Positions 9,714 to 19,599 of a stretch of 64,000 bases of DNA are shown here, in pieces. Below the pieces are notes generated by a model. The model was given only the letters and a program-made list of their open reading frames with translations. It searched no databases and was not told the origin of the DNA. A program made the translations under genes and the position numbers. The stretch's first letter is position 1. Every line of letters begins with the position of its first letter. This stretch comes from Cristatella mucedo. Lineage: Eukaryota; Bryozoa; Phylactolaemata; Cristatellidae. The stretch spans positions 6,473,501 through 6,537,500 of the forward strand of contig WPIO01000004.1 of NCBI GenBank assembly GCA_009760855.2, given 5' to 3'.

Positions 9714-10904
9714 ATATATATTCAGCAGAGACAAGCCTAGGAACACATGACTTCTTCCTGAATGCATACCCAACATTTTATTCTCAAGACGTAGCGGATA
9801 GGCATGTTTATTTACTTATTATTTCTAAGCCACAAGCAGGGTGTTTTTAGACTAGAACTAATGGAGCAAACGTAAGTGAACTAACTATCCTCAAATTACA
9901 ACAAAATCCACAAAAAACTCGAAACACTAAAAATTAACACTTGATATTGCGAGTGTCGATCGAAGGATACCGTAGTCACTATTTATAACAATAAAAAATA
10001 TATATTGCGAAAATCTTATTCTAAACATAACTTAAGCATCTAAGTGCGGACGAAACAAGGATTCCTCAACATCGATAACAACAAGGATAGGCAAGCCGCT
10101 GGCACCAGGCTCTATCTTAACTCTACCGTTCCAAAACTTGCGAAGTAAGAAACCCACTCAAAGGATTCAAACGGGCTCATATTAATCCCAGCCGAAAATC
10201 TGGCCGACCATAGAAACCGGCTAAAGTCATAACCATGCTTATCGCTTTTTTAGTGCTAAATCCGACAGCTGGCTAACTAGTTTGCCTGATTATAGCTGCT
10301 GCGATTTCATGGCAACCAAACAAATCACTGACTGTATATTCGTCATTGCCCTGTAGGCCAGACAGGTAGTCACACCTGAAAGCAACACCTTGAGCTGTCA
10401 TCAGGAGAGAATGTTTAGGCCTTACCAAATATCACTCATAAATCTGAAAGCAAGCCTGACCAGCTCCATTCGGTATTTCTTCTTGTCTGTACCTCAAGAA
10501 GTTTCGCAACTTTAGGCTAGAACGACAAACACCGATCAAAATAATATCCGACTCTAGAACTCGGAACCCGATGGCAAGTATCCGTTAGGATGATACATGT
10601 GTCTTGAAATAAGGCTTTTCAAAGCCCAAAAAGTTGAGATACTGTCCAGTATTTTATGCGAGTCAAATAAAGACTTTCTGCACAAACCCAGCTCTGAGGT
10701 ACTATCTCTTTATCGGAAGGGAGATGTCAAGAAAATATTTACAAATTCAATTGATAATGAAATATTTGCTTAGGATATGGCATCAGCAATTCCGATGACT
10801 TCTAAAAAAAAAAAAAAATAACAACTATGCAAATGACGTCTAACCCAGATGTAAGCTGAAAGCAACATATCTCCAGATGACAACTCTAATAATCTCAGCA
10901 TCGA
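9711..10904. other. No recognised feature (mirrors 62,475-63,640)
   Basis: AT-rich arm sequence with no long frame. It lies downstream of the Gypsy integrase relic on the minus strand, so it might hold decayed 3' parts of that element, but no terminal repeat, chromodomain or capsid motif is visible. An A-run at about 10,805-10,819 is longer here than in the right arm. Confidence 0.4.
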
Positions 10905-10909
10905 ATGGG

Positions 10910-11470
10910 ACTTGTTGAACTAATTTTCTGGACCATTTTGCGTGTAACCCTGAATCTGTACATATGTGTTCTGCTATCCGATATGCCGTCTGCCACAGCA
11001 GAAAAACAGGTCCCCATCATTCACTTTTTCGCTACAGCATTCTGCAATATCCTGGGCCGGCAGTGCTTTATCATAGCATTCTATTATGGGTTCAGGTGGA
11101 AACTACTTTTTCATGGATACCAAACAGCTTGCAGCACTCGGAAAGCAAAGCTGACTCAATATGGCTGCCCCGATCAGATTGCCAAAACGACAAAGGAAAT
11201 CGCATGTAACGTTGGCAATGGTAGTGACCTTTCGTGAAGAAGCCAGCTGGGTTCAGGCTACAAGGTAAAGTGCTTGAGAGTATGCGTGGCATTAAGAGAT
11301 AGCTCAAGGCTTTAGCATAAATACCTGTATTGAAAGAGACAGGTATATCAGCACCAACTCTTTCCATCGGTCCGCCCGACTGCTAAAGCTGTAATAAGGG
11401 GCCTTAGGTTAGGCCCCGGGCCCATTCACGGCCCAACATTCCCGGAAGGATTTGCACAACTGGTCTGTAT
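10910..11470 (-). pseudogene. Ty3/Gypsy-type integrase core relic
   Basis: The minus strand encodes fragments of a retrotransposon integrase, which inserts element DNA into the host chromosome. The frame at 11,092-11,367 contains MERVGADI, holding the first catalytic aspartate of the DDE core, and QSDRGSHIES then LLSECCKLFGI, matching the second-aspartate block of Ty3/Gypsy integrases. Upstream frames show traces of the zinc-binding linker. The block between the two aspartates is shorter than usual, and the frame stops just before the expected PHPQS-like stretch. No LTRs, RT or protease are visible nearby, so this is an isolated fragment. It is duplicated at 61,909-62,469. Confidence 0.75.
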
Positions 11471-11689
11471 AACTAAGCATTCCAACTTAATAGAAACCCT
11501 GCCTTAGATCACGTAGCTTCTCATGAACTCCTAGGTGTCTAGCTGCAGGCTTATAGTTAGCTTCAAACTTAAAAATTGGGGGTCTTACCTAGCTAGGCAC
11601 AACGGTCAACTTGGTAAATTCTCAATTCACGAGCTGCTGTCAAGTGAAACTTTCGAACTATTTGGGACCACCGAAACCAAATTTATAAT

Positions 11690-11765
11690 AAGAATAATAA
11701 TACCAGCCTCGATCAAGTACCTTCGAAGAACTCAATCTCTTTGTAAGCGATCTAAATTTGCTGCT
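11690..11765 (-). mobile_element. L2 3'-end fragment
   Basis: ATAATAATA tail, then GATCAAGTACC...GAACTCAATCTCTTTG, the degenerate L2 hairpin on the minus strand. Mirrored at 61,615-61,690. Confidence 0.65.
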
Positions 11766-12409
11766 AAAGAAACTGCATTATGTATTTTCGACTGCATGCT
11801 GCTGAGCTGATGAAACCGTGAACAAAGGCCAAAGTACTGTTCCTGAGGGAAAAGTGACTGCTTTATTTTTCACTCAAACATATCAATATCCACTCCCCAC
11901 CCGTACCAAGTCTCTCGTCAATTCCGACTGCTTTTAAGCATCAGCTAACTTGTAACCTATTCATTATTCGTTGCGAATCACCGTAGTGGCTGTCGTCCCA
12001 CAGCCAGCCATTGCTGAAGACAGAGCTGAATGCAAAGCACAAGAAAAAATATAAAATTCATCCCTGTATAGTAACACACCAAAATTTTGACCTCGCGACT
12101 ATTACCAGGATGATAGCTGCATAACGCTAACATGAAGTACATAGAGCTCAATATTCCAGGCAAAATGCATCTACATGGCAGCAGAAAAAAACACGAACGC
12201 CGCTAAATATTGAGGCTGACACGACAGGTGAATTCTAAGTGACTCGTTTATATTCTGACATCAGCTCACTCTCAGAGCTAGGACTCACCGACCAGCAGAC
12301 AATTGCACCAAGAGAGAGACTGCTGTGTGGCACACGAATTGCTGTATATATTAGCCATTACAAAACTAAATCAACAATCTCGTTTGAAACGTACACATCG
12401 CTCAGGCAA

Positions 12410-12590
12410 TCCGTCTCGCCTTATTGCGGTTATGAGCAGCTTAAGCAGTACATTGACTTTAAGATTTCTTCCTTGATTTTTAGGTCCGTCAATTCTCGGG
12501 CTACAGAATACCAATCAGACCTACACCACTACCAGGAAAGGCATGGCATCACAATTTTTCCTGCGAAGCGCCTTTAACGAGATTCAGGTC
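12410..12590 (+). pseudogene. L2 RT C-terminal fragment
   Basis: Within the plus-strand frame 12,239-12,577, the segment YIDFKISSLIFRSVNSRA matches RIDFKVLSLTFRSLHSMA of L2-A, the RT thumb region, and DLHHYQERHGITIF matches the following block. The rest of the frame is not L2-like. Mirrored at about 60,793-60,973. Confidence 0.7.
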
Positions 12591-12938
12591 TCTCATGATG
12601 CCATACGTATGTATAATTATTATTTTTTTTTATTATTTCATAGGCAGCCACCTTTATTGTTCATAATTGAGGCTTAGCTGTCAACGTCAATGACTAAAAT
12701 CCCAGGACATTAAAATATAGCGCCACTCGCCCTCAGCCTGTGGTTCCAGTCACCAACCGCCATATTTCTGCACTTAACGAATCCGAATGGCATGCAAGTG
12801 TGCTGCTGGCAATAACAAGGCTGGTCATAGGATTAGCATGATCATATCGCTTATTTTGAATCACACTGCAGTATTCTGACACCTATCTTCTAGGCATGCG
12901 TACACTACCTCAGTCAAAGCAGAGTTGAACTCTGGAAG

Positions 12939-12956
12939 AAAAAAAAAAAAAAAAAA
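12939..12956. repeat. A18 homopolymer
   Basis: Present only in the left arm. The mirror position near 60,435 instead has a short run next to a duplicated CTCTGGAAGAA-type motif. Confidence 0.9.
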
Positions 12957-12959
12957 CAT

Positions 12960-13080
12960 AACAATAATTAGAGCAATAATAATAATAAACATAATTATAA
13001 TTAGAGCATGAATACATTTGATGAAGTGCCTGCAGAGAACTATATCTCTTTATATGAGCTTTATATTGGCTGCAGTTGAA
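12960..13080 (-). mobile_element. L2 3'-end fragment
   Basis: AATAATAATAATAAACATAATTATAATTAG tail-like tract followed on the plus strand by ATTTGATGAAGTGCCTGCAG and AGAACTATATCTCTTTATATGAGC, a decayed minus-strand L2 hairpin. Mirrored at 60,303-60,423. Confidence 0.65.
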
Positions 13081-13089
13081 TCTTTCTAC

Positions 13090-15060
13090 AGGTTGGTTGC
13101 TATACTTTGCCGTCACGTTAAATGAATTGAGCACATGACTAGTCAGCTGACTTTACTGGCACGAGCTGGTGCTTGTCACTGCTAATCTCGCCGCTGCCAC
13201 CCATATTGATTAGCAATTCTCGGCTGAGATTTTAAAAGCCCAAAAACCATTGACAATGAATACTACGAAGACTCTAAAGCTCTTTCGAAAAATCAATTGG
13301 AAGGTAGTTGCAGTTGATGTGACTTTCGTCACCCTGGATAACTCAGGATTCAATTTTGCAGCTAGTTTAGATATACGTTCATGACATTCAATTACCATTC
13401 ATGAAAGTCCCTCTACGTGCCTCGTAAATTCCATAATTTGACCTAAGCACAATCATTCAAAGCCAAATTGAAATAATTTTCCAGGTATAGCTTGCCCACC
13501 AGTTTTCCAGTTCATTGTGGGTTTAGCGTGGGTTAGTATTTTATAAATGCACACATTTTGACCATTGTCTTTAAACTTGGTAGTCTGCTTTTATCACTGA
13601 AGGCTATGTGCAAGAATGTTTTATCTTTTCTAGAATGGCAAGCTGGTTATCTAAATGTCCTGAATCCTTCATGAACACGATTTACTATGCTTAACCTACA
13701 GTTTATGCTCAGTGCCTTTAAAATGGTCAAGTTCACTGAGGCTTCTACACAACTGTACTATTGCTATTATTATTGTTTTACACTGCCGACGAGGTACCAT
13801 GCTGCTCGTAAATTTCGGTTCGGTAACAACTGACACCTTAACTAACGTCTCTATCACACATAAAGTCCCAGTAGAGGCGTTAGTCCTTTGCTAATTACAT
13901 CCGATGAATGTTGGCACAGCCAGGAGCCTAGAAGACCCGTTCACAAAGTTTAGTTTCGGCAAAAATACATGCAATCACATCAATTGCTGTAGAACATGGT
14001 AGCGATGAAAAGACCTCACATTTTAACTTATTACGTTCAAATCCGTAACCTAGAATAGTCTATTCGACAGCTTCGTCGCGTTTAGTCGACTAGATCAAGT
14101 GGAAGGCTTAAAAAAATTTCCAAATGTTTATGAAGCCGTAAACTGTCTGGCTAATAGTTTAAAACCCATCTTAGTGACTGTGAGTTACATGATTTGGGCC
14201 TTTGTTTCACCTGCTTATGGATAATGCCATATACTGTCAGTGATGATTATAACCTCGGAAAGGCGAAGTATATATTGGAATCGATAGCTTTAATATAGGT
14301 AGTGCCTATGTTTTACTGCTTCCTTCTTTAATTCGGGTATCCCTCGAACAGGAAGAGAAAGAGAACGTATTTCATCCACAATTTAGGGTCACTATCTTTA
14401 ACTTAACCGCCTCATTAGACAGAAATGTAAGATTTTCAATGGTTTTTGAACAAGAACATTGCAGCGAAGTGACGGTAAAACCATGGTGAAGTGTGTGCTA
14501 GCCTATCTGCGATAATAACCTACTAAACATGTGCGATAAAAAATGTACGAGGCTCTGCAATAGGTCAATTTGAGTTCCAGCGTTTGAATGATCGAGATGT
14601 GATTATGAAATGGCAAAAGATGCCAGGAAAATACAATGGCAGTAAAATGGACTCACTGCTCTTAGTTAAAAAGATTTGCTATATCTCATATTGGCAATCC
14701 TGCATCATTTTAACTAAAATGCGATCTTGCGTATTTCGCTGTGCATTTCTTTCACGTGTGGTATGGCCTGCGAACGAAGAAACGAAGTTGCAAATTGAAT
14801 CTCGTCTACGGGAATGGAGGTTCATCTCAGTTAGGTTCCACCGTTAAGTAGGTGGCGAGCCTTAAGTGAGTACAAAAACGACTTGGCTGACAGAGCTAGT
14901 GCTGAGACAGTAGCTGTATGCATTGGCACATCTGCCCTTCGATTACCAGTTCCCAGTGCCGGTCGGCAGTGCCTCCACGAGGAGACTTGCCATCGGTAGA
15001 ACGGCTCGGCAATGCTGAAGCACTTGCAAGCACGGCGCTCGGTCGGTTCGAGCATCACTG
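13090..15060. other. No recognised feature (arm sequence)
   Basis: Short frames at 13,210-13,398, 13,712-13,894 and 14,584-14,847 are conserved in the mirror arm because the whole DNA is, and none resembles a known protein. The GC-richer patch 14,890-15,060 has overlapping open frames on both strands with no family match. Confidence 0.4.
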
Positions 15061-15064
15061 CATA

Positions 15065-15312
15065 GAAAACTCTCCTGCTGCTGACTATGGCACATCTTTT
15101 TCAGCGGTCCTGATCTGCTACTTCCATGCTACTCACAACCTCAATTGCTCTCCTGACTCTGCTATGCTTCACACTTTCTCTTTTTTGAGTGAGACGAAGA
15201 CTTTCGGCTACCGAATGCTAAACGAAAGCCGCCTAGGCAGTGAGTGAGCTACACAAAACTCTCGTGCTTAACACCCACATGGTCTTTATGACTTTGTGGA
15301 GTTACAGACGGA
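15065..15312 (+). mobile_element. LINE-b 3' tail fragment
   Basis: From AACTCTCCTGCTGCTGACTA to GACTTTGTGGAGTTACAGAC this matches the ends of the LINE-b copies at 43,640-44,115 (plus) and 15,470-17,100 (minus). It includes the shared frame SFSAVLICYFHA. The orientation is plus, so it lies tail to tail with the next element. Mirrored at 58,068-58,315. Confidence 0.7.
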
Positions 15313-15469
15313 GATACATATGTCGGCAAAACAGACAGGTAGGCCGCCAGTCAACATAGTCTCATCAAGCTTCGTCGTGCTTCGACCACAGACCACATGG
15401 CCAGCACTCTGCTATACCAACAACTATACTGTGCTAGTCAATGTTTGCAGCTGAGACAGTGGTGTTAGG

Positions 15470-17100
15470 AAGTCAATAAACATTATTTAATGCATCTCCG
15501 TCTGAAAATACACAAAGCCACAAAGACTATGTAATAGCTGCTCAGGAGAGTTTAGTATAGCACACTCATAGCTCAAGCAGCTTTCAGTATGAATTCGGAA
15601 CCGACCCGACTCCATCATACGCAGCAAGAGCAAGTGAGAAGTATAGCTGAGACAGGAGAGTAGTTGAGGTAGTGATTACGTGTATTAAGCAGATCAGGAC
15701 GGCTGCAAACGATGTGCCAAAATCGGCAGCAGCAGATTATTGGTCACTGCCTAAGAATCGTGGAAGTGAGTTCCACAGTCTTGGATTTGCAGAGCAAATG
15801 CTTCTGCGGCCAACGGTCATTAGGCTGACAAAAAGAACAGCGAATGTATTGTAGTTCCACGACCTGAGGGCACGAGGAAGCTGAAACTGGTGCAGCATTG
15901 CAACTAGATATGAAGGAGCGAAGCCGCAGAGGGCTTTGTGGATAAGTGAAAGACCTTGGCTCTGTATCTGTCGATTAACTGCCTTGCATTCATGCTCTTT
16001 CAGCCAGGAGACAACTGGTCTAAACTCGGGGATTTCGAAACTAACCTTGCGGCCATGTTAATCGCCGGCTGTGGTTTTCTATGGCTTTTTTCGGTAGGCC
16101 AGCTGAAGGGTCATTAGGATAACCTAGCCATACATAAGGAATAAGCCAGGGAAATCTATTGCAAGTTACAGTTGCGGACAATTTGTCATCTTAGATTGAG
16201 ATCAGACTTCATGGCTAGCTGCCGATGAAGTACTCGTAATGAAGCTTTACACATTTAGGCGGCTGCCGTTACCACACCCTAATTACTGCGAATGCAGGGT
16301 GATGGTTTCATAACAGCTTCACTAATTATAAGACCACAGCCTACTAGTCCAGCCACACTCTTGGGTGAAAAGTGAGTAGCAATTCAGTCATATAGTTGTT
16401 TAGTTTAAGGACACCTGCCGACATCAAAGAATGCATGTCTGTATGGCAAACATGACGTTTATGAGTTGCTGCAGCATGTTCTAATGATTTAAGTGACACA
16501 TAGAGCTGAGTATCGTCGGCACAAACGTGACAACCTATTCAATTAGCCTGAATCAGTTTCCCAGAGGTTGAACGAAACGTAGACCCTTTTGGGAATCCAT
16601 AGGTGACTGGTCTGGTAGATATTACCTGCCTTTCACAGGACACAGAATGAAAGTGGTCGGAAAAGTACGATTTCAATCAAGTCAGTGCCTTGCGTGCCAA
16701 AATTATCTTCGTTTTCAAGAGCTCAAGAAACATATCGTGATAAGTAGAGTCAAAGGCATATGAGAGTCTAGCTACACTAAGACGGCGATATTACTTTCAT
16801 CGGTGGTATGTAGGATTCCATTGGTTACACCAACGAGAGCCTTTTCATAGTAGTGCTGTTGACTGAACCTCGATCGAAATGTGACATAAGTTTTATTTTT
16901 TTTTCAATGTGTGATGCTAGCTGCTTAGCTAATGTCTTTTCAAGAACCTTTGACCGAAAATAGTAATATTTTCACAAGGACCTCTGTATCTAACCTAAAA
17001 ATTTTAAGCCTAAGTCAAACGACATCTCATTGAGAGAACTTGGGTACATTGCTTTTCGTGATGAGCAATACTACCTTAATTCTGACTGTGCTGAGTTAGT
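15470..17100 (-). mobile_element. Second LINE family (LINE-b), RT and 3' tail, decayed
   Basis: On the minus strand this encodes a degenerate CR1/L2-like RT distinct from the L2 copies. The order is FRSKVLEKTLAKQLASHIE (fingers), a broken motif A ending IAVLV.LD, FPKGSTF (motif B equivalent), CADDTQLYVSL near 16,515-16,545 (catalytic pair retained), KLNNYMTELLLT, and a C-terminus with GFAPSYLVAMLHQF and LWNSLPRFL. The 3' tail ends ACTTTGTGGCTTTGTG...CAGACGGAGAT. It is 5'-truncated before any endonuclease. Numerous stops mark it as dead. Mirrored at about 56,300-57,930. Confidence 0.78.
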
Positions 17101-17189
17101 CTCCAAGTCAAGACAGCAAATACAATAGCCTGCAGGGTCTGCAGGAGTAAAGCTGCTACGGCCTTGCCTTCAAAAGTTGGTGCTTTGTT

Positions 17190-17850
17190 TTTTTAAGTAA
17201 AGAAATTGTCTAAAATGTGTGCATAAATATTGAACGTAGGTCTGAAGCTTCGCATAAGCGCCTGCACTGGGCGCCAGCCGTCGAGGTTTTTTTTTCTATA
17301 CTGCTCTGATGAGTTTGTTTTAAAACGGGCTAGCTTAAGGCGAATGAGTGAAGAATGGAGGAGCTGCTGCTGAAGTGCTCCCCTTGTGCAGGCTGAGGTG
17401 TCTCTAGACGGTGCAGAGGAAGCAGCCTCTTCTTGCACAACCACAGCGGTAGAGGCCACGGCTGTGAGAAGAGAGTGGCTGATGGGTCAAACTAATTCAT
17501 CTTCCTTTGGACCGACCCCAAAGAGAAATCCAAAAGACGTTCCTCCTGACAGGTTTTGGTAAACTTCCAGTAATTCGCTGAAACAATTGAGCGGTAGTGC
17601 TGCACCAAGTCGCGGCTATAATAAAGAAGCATAAGAAGGAGGAGAAGAAGAAGAAGGAGGTAATTAGGAGATAGACCCCAGGGTTGCATATAAATGGCAG
17701 CAGAAGAACCTTACTGGCCAGCACAGCTACTTGCAGGTGGCGGCATAAGATCAGACACTTCAGGTCCCAAATCAGTCTGTGATACCTTAGCGAGTACTTC
17801 ATTTCATCCGGCAGTCTTTTTGCCCGTTGCACAAGACGTGTGAGCGTCAG
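17190..17850 (-). other. Open-frame-rich arm segment, unidentified
   Basis: Minus-strand frames at 17,193-17,459, 17,492-17,689 and 17,497-17,832 are kept in both arms. The hydrophobic stretch in the last two is created by a GAA/GGA-rich microsatellite (17,636-17,665) read as Phe/Leu codons, so it is not evidence of a membrane protein. The part reading QRAKRLPDEMKYSLRYHRL looks protein-like, but I cannot assign it. Confidence 0.3.
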
Positions 17851-18110
17851 CCATGGAGTGAGGCGCTAGCATGTTGCGACCATGGTGGAGGGTTCGAGCC
17901 CCTCCTCAGTAGACAGTGCTCCGTTGCATGCCCCCTTAAAGTGCTCAGATAAAGGTGATAAAAGTGCAAGGGCTCTTCAGCCACCATATCAGTGATCAAG
18001 CATTTGCCAGCTAAGCGAGGATGCACTCATCTTGCAACCAGGCTGCTAGTTCCAACTCTGAATAATATGGGCATGAATTGTCTGAGTCTGGGACGAGGGT
18101 GCTGGTAGTG
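17851..18110 (+). repeat. Direct-repeat unit 1 (SINE1 plus 3' flank)
   Basis: The unit consists of a SINE1 copy and about 110 bases of flank starting GCCAGCTAAGCGAGGATGCA. Both parts recur in order at 18,613-18,900, with an extra 50 or so bases between them. It is a local segmental duplication, not two independent SINE insertions, because the non-SINE flank is duplicated too. Confidence 0.85.
17856..17992 (+). mobile_element. SINE1 copy a
   Basis: Sequence from AGTGAGGCGCTAGCATG to AGCCACCATATCAGTGA with a Pol III B box GGTTCGAGCCC at 17,891-17,901. No convincing A box or oligo-A/T tail is visible, so the tRNA origin is inferred from the B box alone. Mirrored at about 55,414-55,550. Confidence 0.65.
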
Positions 18111-18134
18111 GGACTCAGTGACATTAAACAAACA

Positions 18135-18600
18135 AGCAGTAATGTGTGAGATCACGTCAGTGATTTGTGGCAACTAGTTATTCTGCCGTTAAACATGGCA
18201 GCTTCCTTGAAGAAGTTGGTCGGCAGCAGCAGCAGTAGCAGCAGCAGCAGCATCAGGATCACAATAAATGCTAAAGAACCGTGACTGGGCGGGCTAAAGC
18301 TGCCCTCGTTGCAGTTGGACGGGTAGCAGGTTCTGGAGCTGCTACTCTGCAAAGCTGCCACTGTTAAGCATGAAAATCGATTGCTTTAGATTACTTTCTG
18401 CACCCAGCCGGGCATATCGTCGGGTACGAGATTATTTGCTTCTTCGTCGAGAGACGGTTTCATCTTGGACTGCTCTTTAAGCAAAAGGAGCTGAGCTTGT
18501 GGCTGAGTAGCTGCAAGCCAGAGTGGCAGCCCCTGCAGAGAGGCAGAGCAAGCAGCTTGTGCTGGGCAGGCTGTGATTACGTCGCACTTAGACACGTCTG
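18135..18600 (-). other. Candidate coding fragments between SINE1 copies, unidentified
   Basis: Two minus-strand frames, 18,152-18,361 and the non-SINE part of 18,386-18,745, are open in both arms. The second ends with KMKPSLDEEANNLVPDDMP and a natural-looking stop. The first contains a Leu run made by a (CAG)n tract at 18,222-18,252. I recognise no family. The N-terminal third of the 18,386-18,745 frame is SINE1 sequence and should be discounted. Confidence 0.25.
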
Positions 18601-18612
18601 GGTGTGAGCTGA

Positions 18613-18900
18613 GGAGTGAGGCGCTAGCATTTTGCGACCATGGTGGAGGGTTCGAGCCCCTCCTCAGTAGACAGTGCTCCGTTGCATGCCCCCTTAAAGT
18701 GCTCAGATAAAGGTGGTAAAAGTGCAAGGGCTCTTCAGCCACCATATCAGTGAGCCGTTTGAGAGTATCAGCCAGCGTTTACTTCTTACTCATTGCCAGC
18801 TAAGCGAGGATGCACTCATTTCGCAACCAGGCCGCTAGTTCCAACTCGGAATAATATGGGTATGACTAGTTTGAGGCTGTGACAGAATGCTAGTCGAATC
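18613..18900 (+). repeat. Direct-repeat unit 2 (SINE1 plus 3' flank)
   Basis: Second copy of the unit at 17,851. The flank GCCAGCTAAGCGAGGATGCA to the TTCCAACTC(G/T)GAATAATATGGG stretch overlaps the 3' end of the 147-codon open frame on the minus strand. Confidence 0.85.
18615..18753 (+). mobile_element. SINE1 copy b
   Basis: Nearly the same sequence as copy a, with the B box at about 18,649-18,659. It differs at GCATTTTGCG versus GCATGTTGCG in copy a. Mirrored at about 54,664-54,803. Confidence 0.65.
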
Positions 18901-19259
18901 TGCCACGTGGTCAACGTCGAGACAACACATGCTGGTACATCCTGACAGGAACACCAAAAAAACGGATGCCTCTCTTCTCCAGCACTTGCCAGCAATCGCT
19001 GAACATATTGCACTGGAAGTAAATGCAATGGGTAAAGCTTGAAGCCACGGCAGCTGCAGCTCGGCTGTTCAAGTATCTCAATCTCCTCAATGTAGGCGAG
19101 GTCTTCGCGATTGTTAAGCAGCTGGCCTAAAGTCTCCAGGTCTGGCAGGACGCCCCAGAGTTTGAATGTTGTAGGAGGTGAGCTACCACATACAAGTGGT
19201 CTGTAACGACCGTGACCGTGAAGTATCTTTGTGAAAATGGACTCCGAATAAAAAAAGAA
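18816..19259 (-). CDS. 147-codon open frame without a start, unidentified (intact only in the left arm)
   Basis: On the minus strand the frame is open from just after a TGA at 19,260-19,262 to a TGA at 18,816-18,818, about 147 codons, without an early ATG. It could be an internal or terminal exon. The translation has a protein-like composition: KLWGVLPDLETLGQLLNN, then an acidic helix (AYIEEIEILEQ), CSCRGF, and FWCSCQDVPAC with paired cysteines. No family is recognised. In the right arm the same frame is broken by an in-frame TAA at 54,288-54,290 where the left arm has TTA. Its 3' end lies in the duplicated flank of SINE1. A decayed host exon or a fragment of an unknown mobile element are both possible. 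Confidence 0.35.
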   Translation of the reverse strand, partial: FFFYSESIFTKILHGHGRYRPLVCGSSPPTTFKLWGVLPDLETLGQLLNNREDLAYIEEIEILEQPSCSCRGFKLYPLHLLPVQYVQRLLASAGEERHPFFWCSCQDVPACVVSTLTTWQIRLAFCHSLKLVIPILFRVGTSGLVAK

Positions 19260-19386
19260 TCAGGCTCCAAAGTCACTCAAAATACCTTCAATGAAGTGTA
19301 TTCTACCTGCACGACTCGTTGCTGAGTTGCTCAAGTTGCTGCACATCACATTTCTAGCAGTTGAAGGTACTGTCTTATGATTTAAA

Positions 19387-19599
19387 CTACTCACTAAGAC
19401 ATTGGGAACTGATTAGAGACGTGTGGTTAGGGATCTTTTGTTGTTGACTGCAAGTAGTTAGAGTTTCTATTAGTTCCCTTTTGATACAATGTAAATGCTG
19501 CCATTGACTCAGCAAATCTTCTTCTTGTTGTTCTTCTTTTGCCGCCTGTTCTTTTAATCCATCAGTAGCATAGCCAGGTTTTAGGCTATGGCCACACAT
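19387..19599 (-). other. Candidate coiled-coil-like coding fragment
   Basis: The minus-strand frame reads LKEQAAKEEQQEEDLLSQWQ and then a helical, charged stretch. It is open in both arms (right arm 53,819-54,031, with a few substitutions). It lies upstream, on the same strand, of the 147-codon frame, so both could be pieces of one gene. No splice sites or start codon are certain. Confidence 0.25.

Noticed and set aside
14831-15247. Overlapping frames on both strands near 15 kb as a gene
   Set aside because: Part is LINE-b tail sequence, the rest has no recognisable domain, and openness on both strands reflects composition.
17497-17832. Membrane protein with a hydrophobic segment, or a respiratory-chain subunit suggested by the RLPDEMKYSLRYHRL stretch
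   Set aside because: The hydrophobic part is a translated GAA/GGA microsatellite, and the remaining similarity is too short and gapped to support a family.
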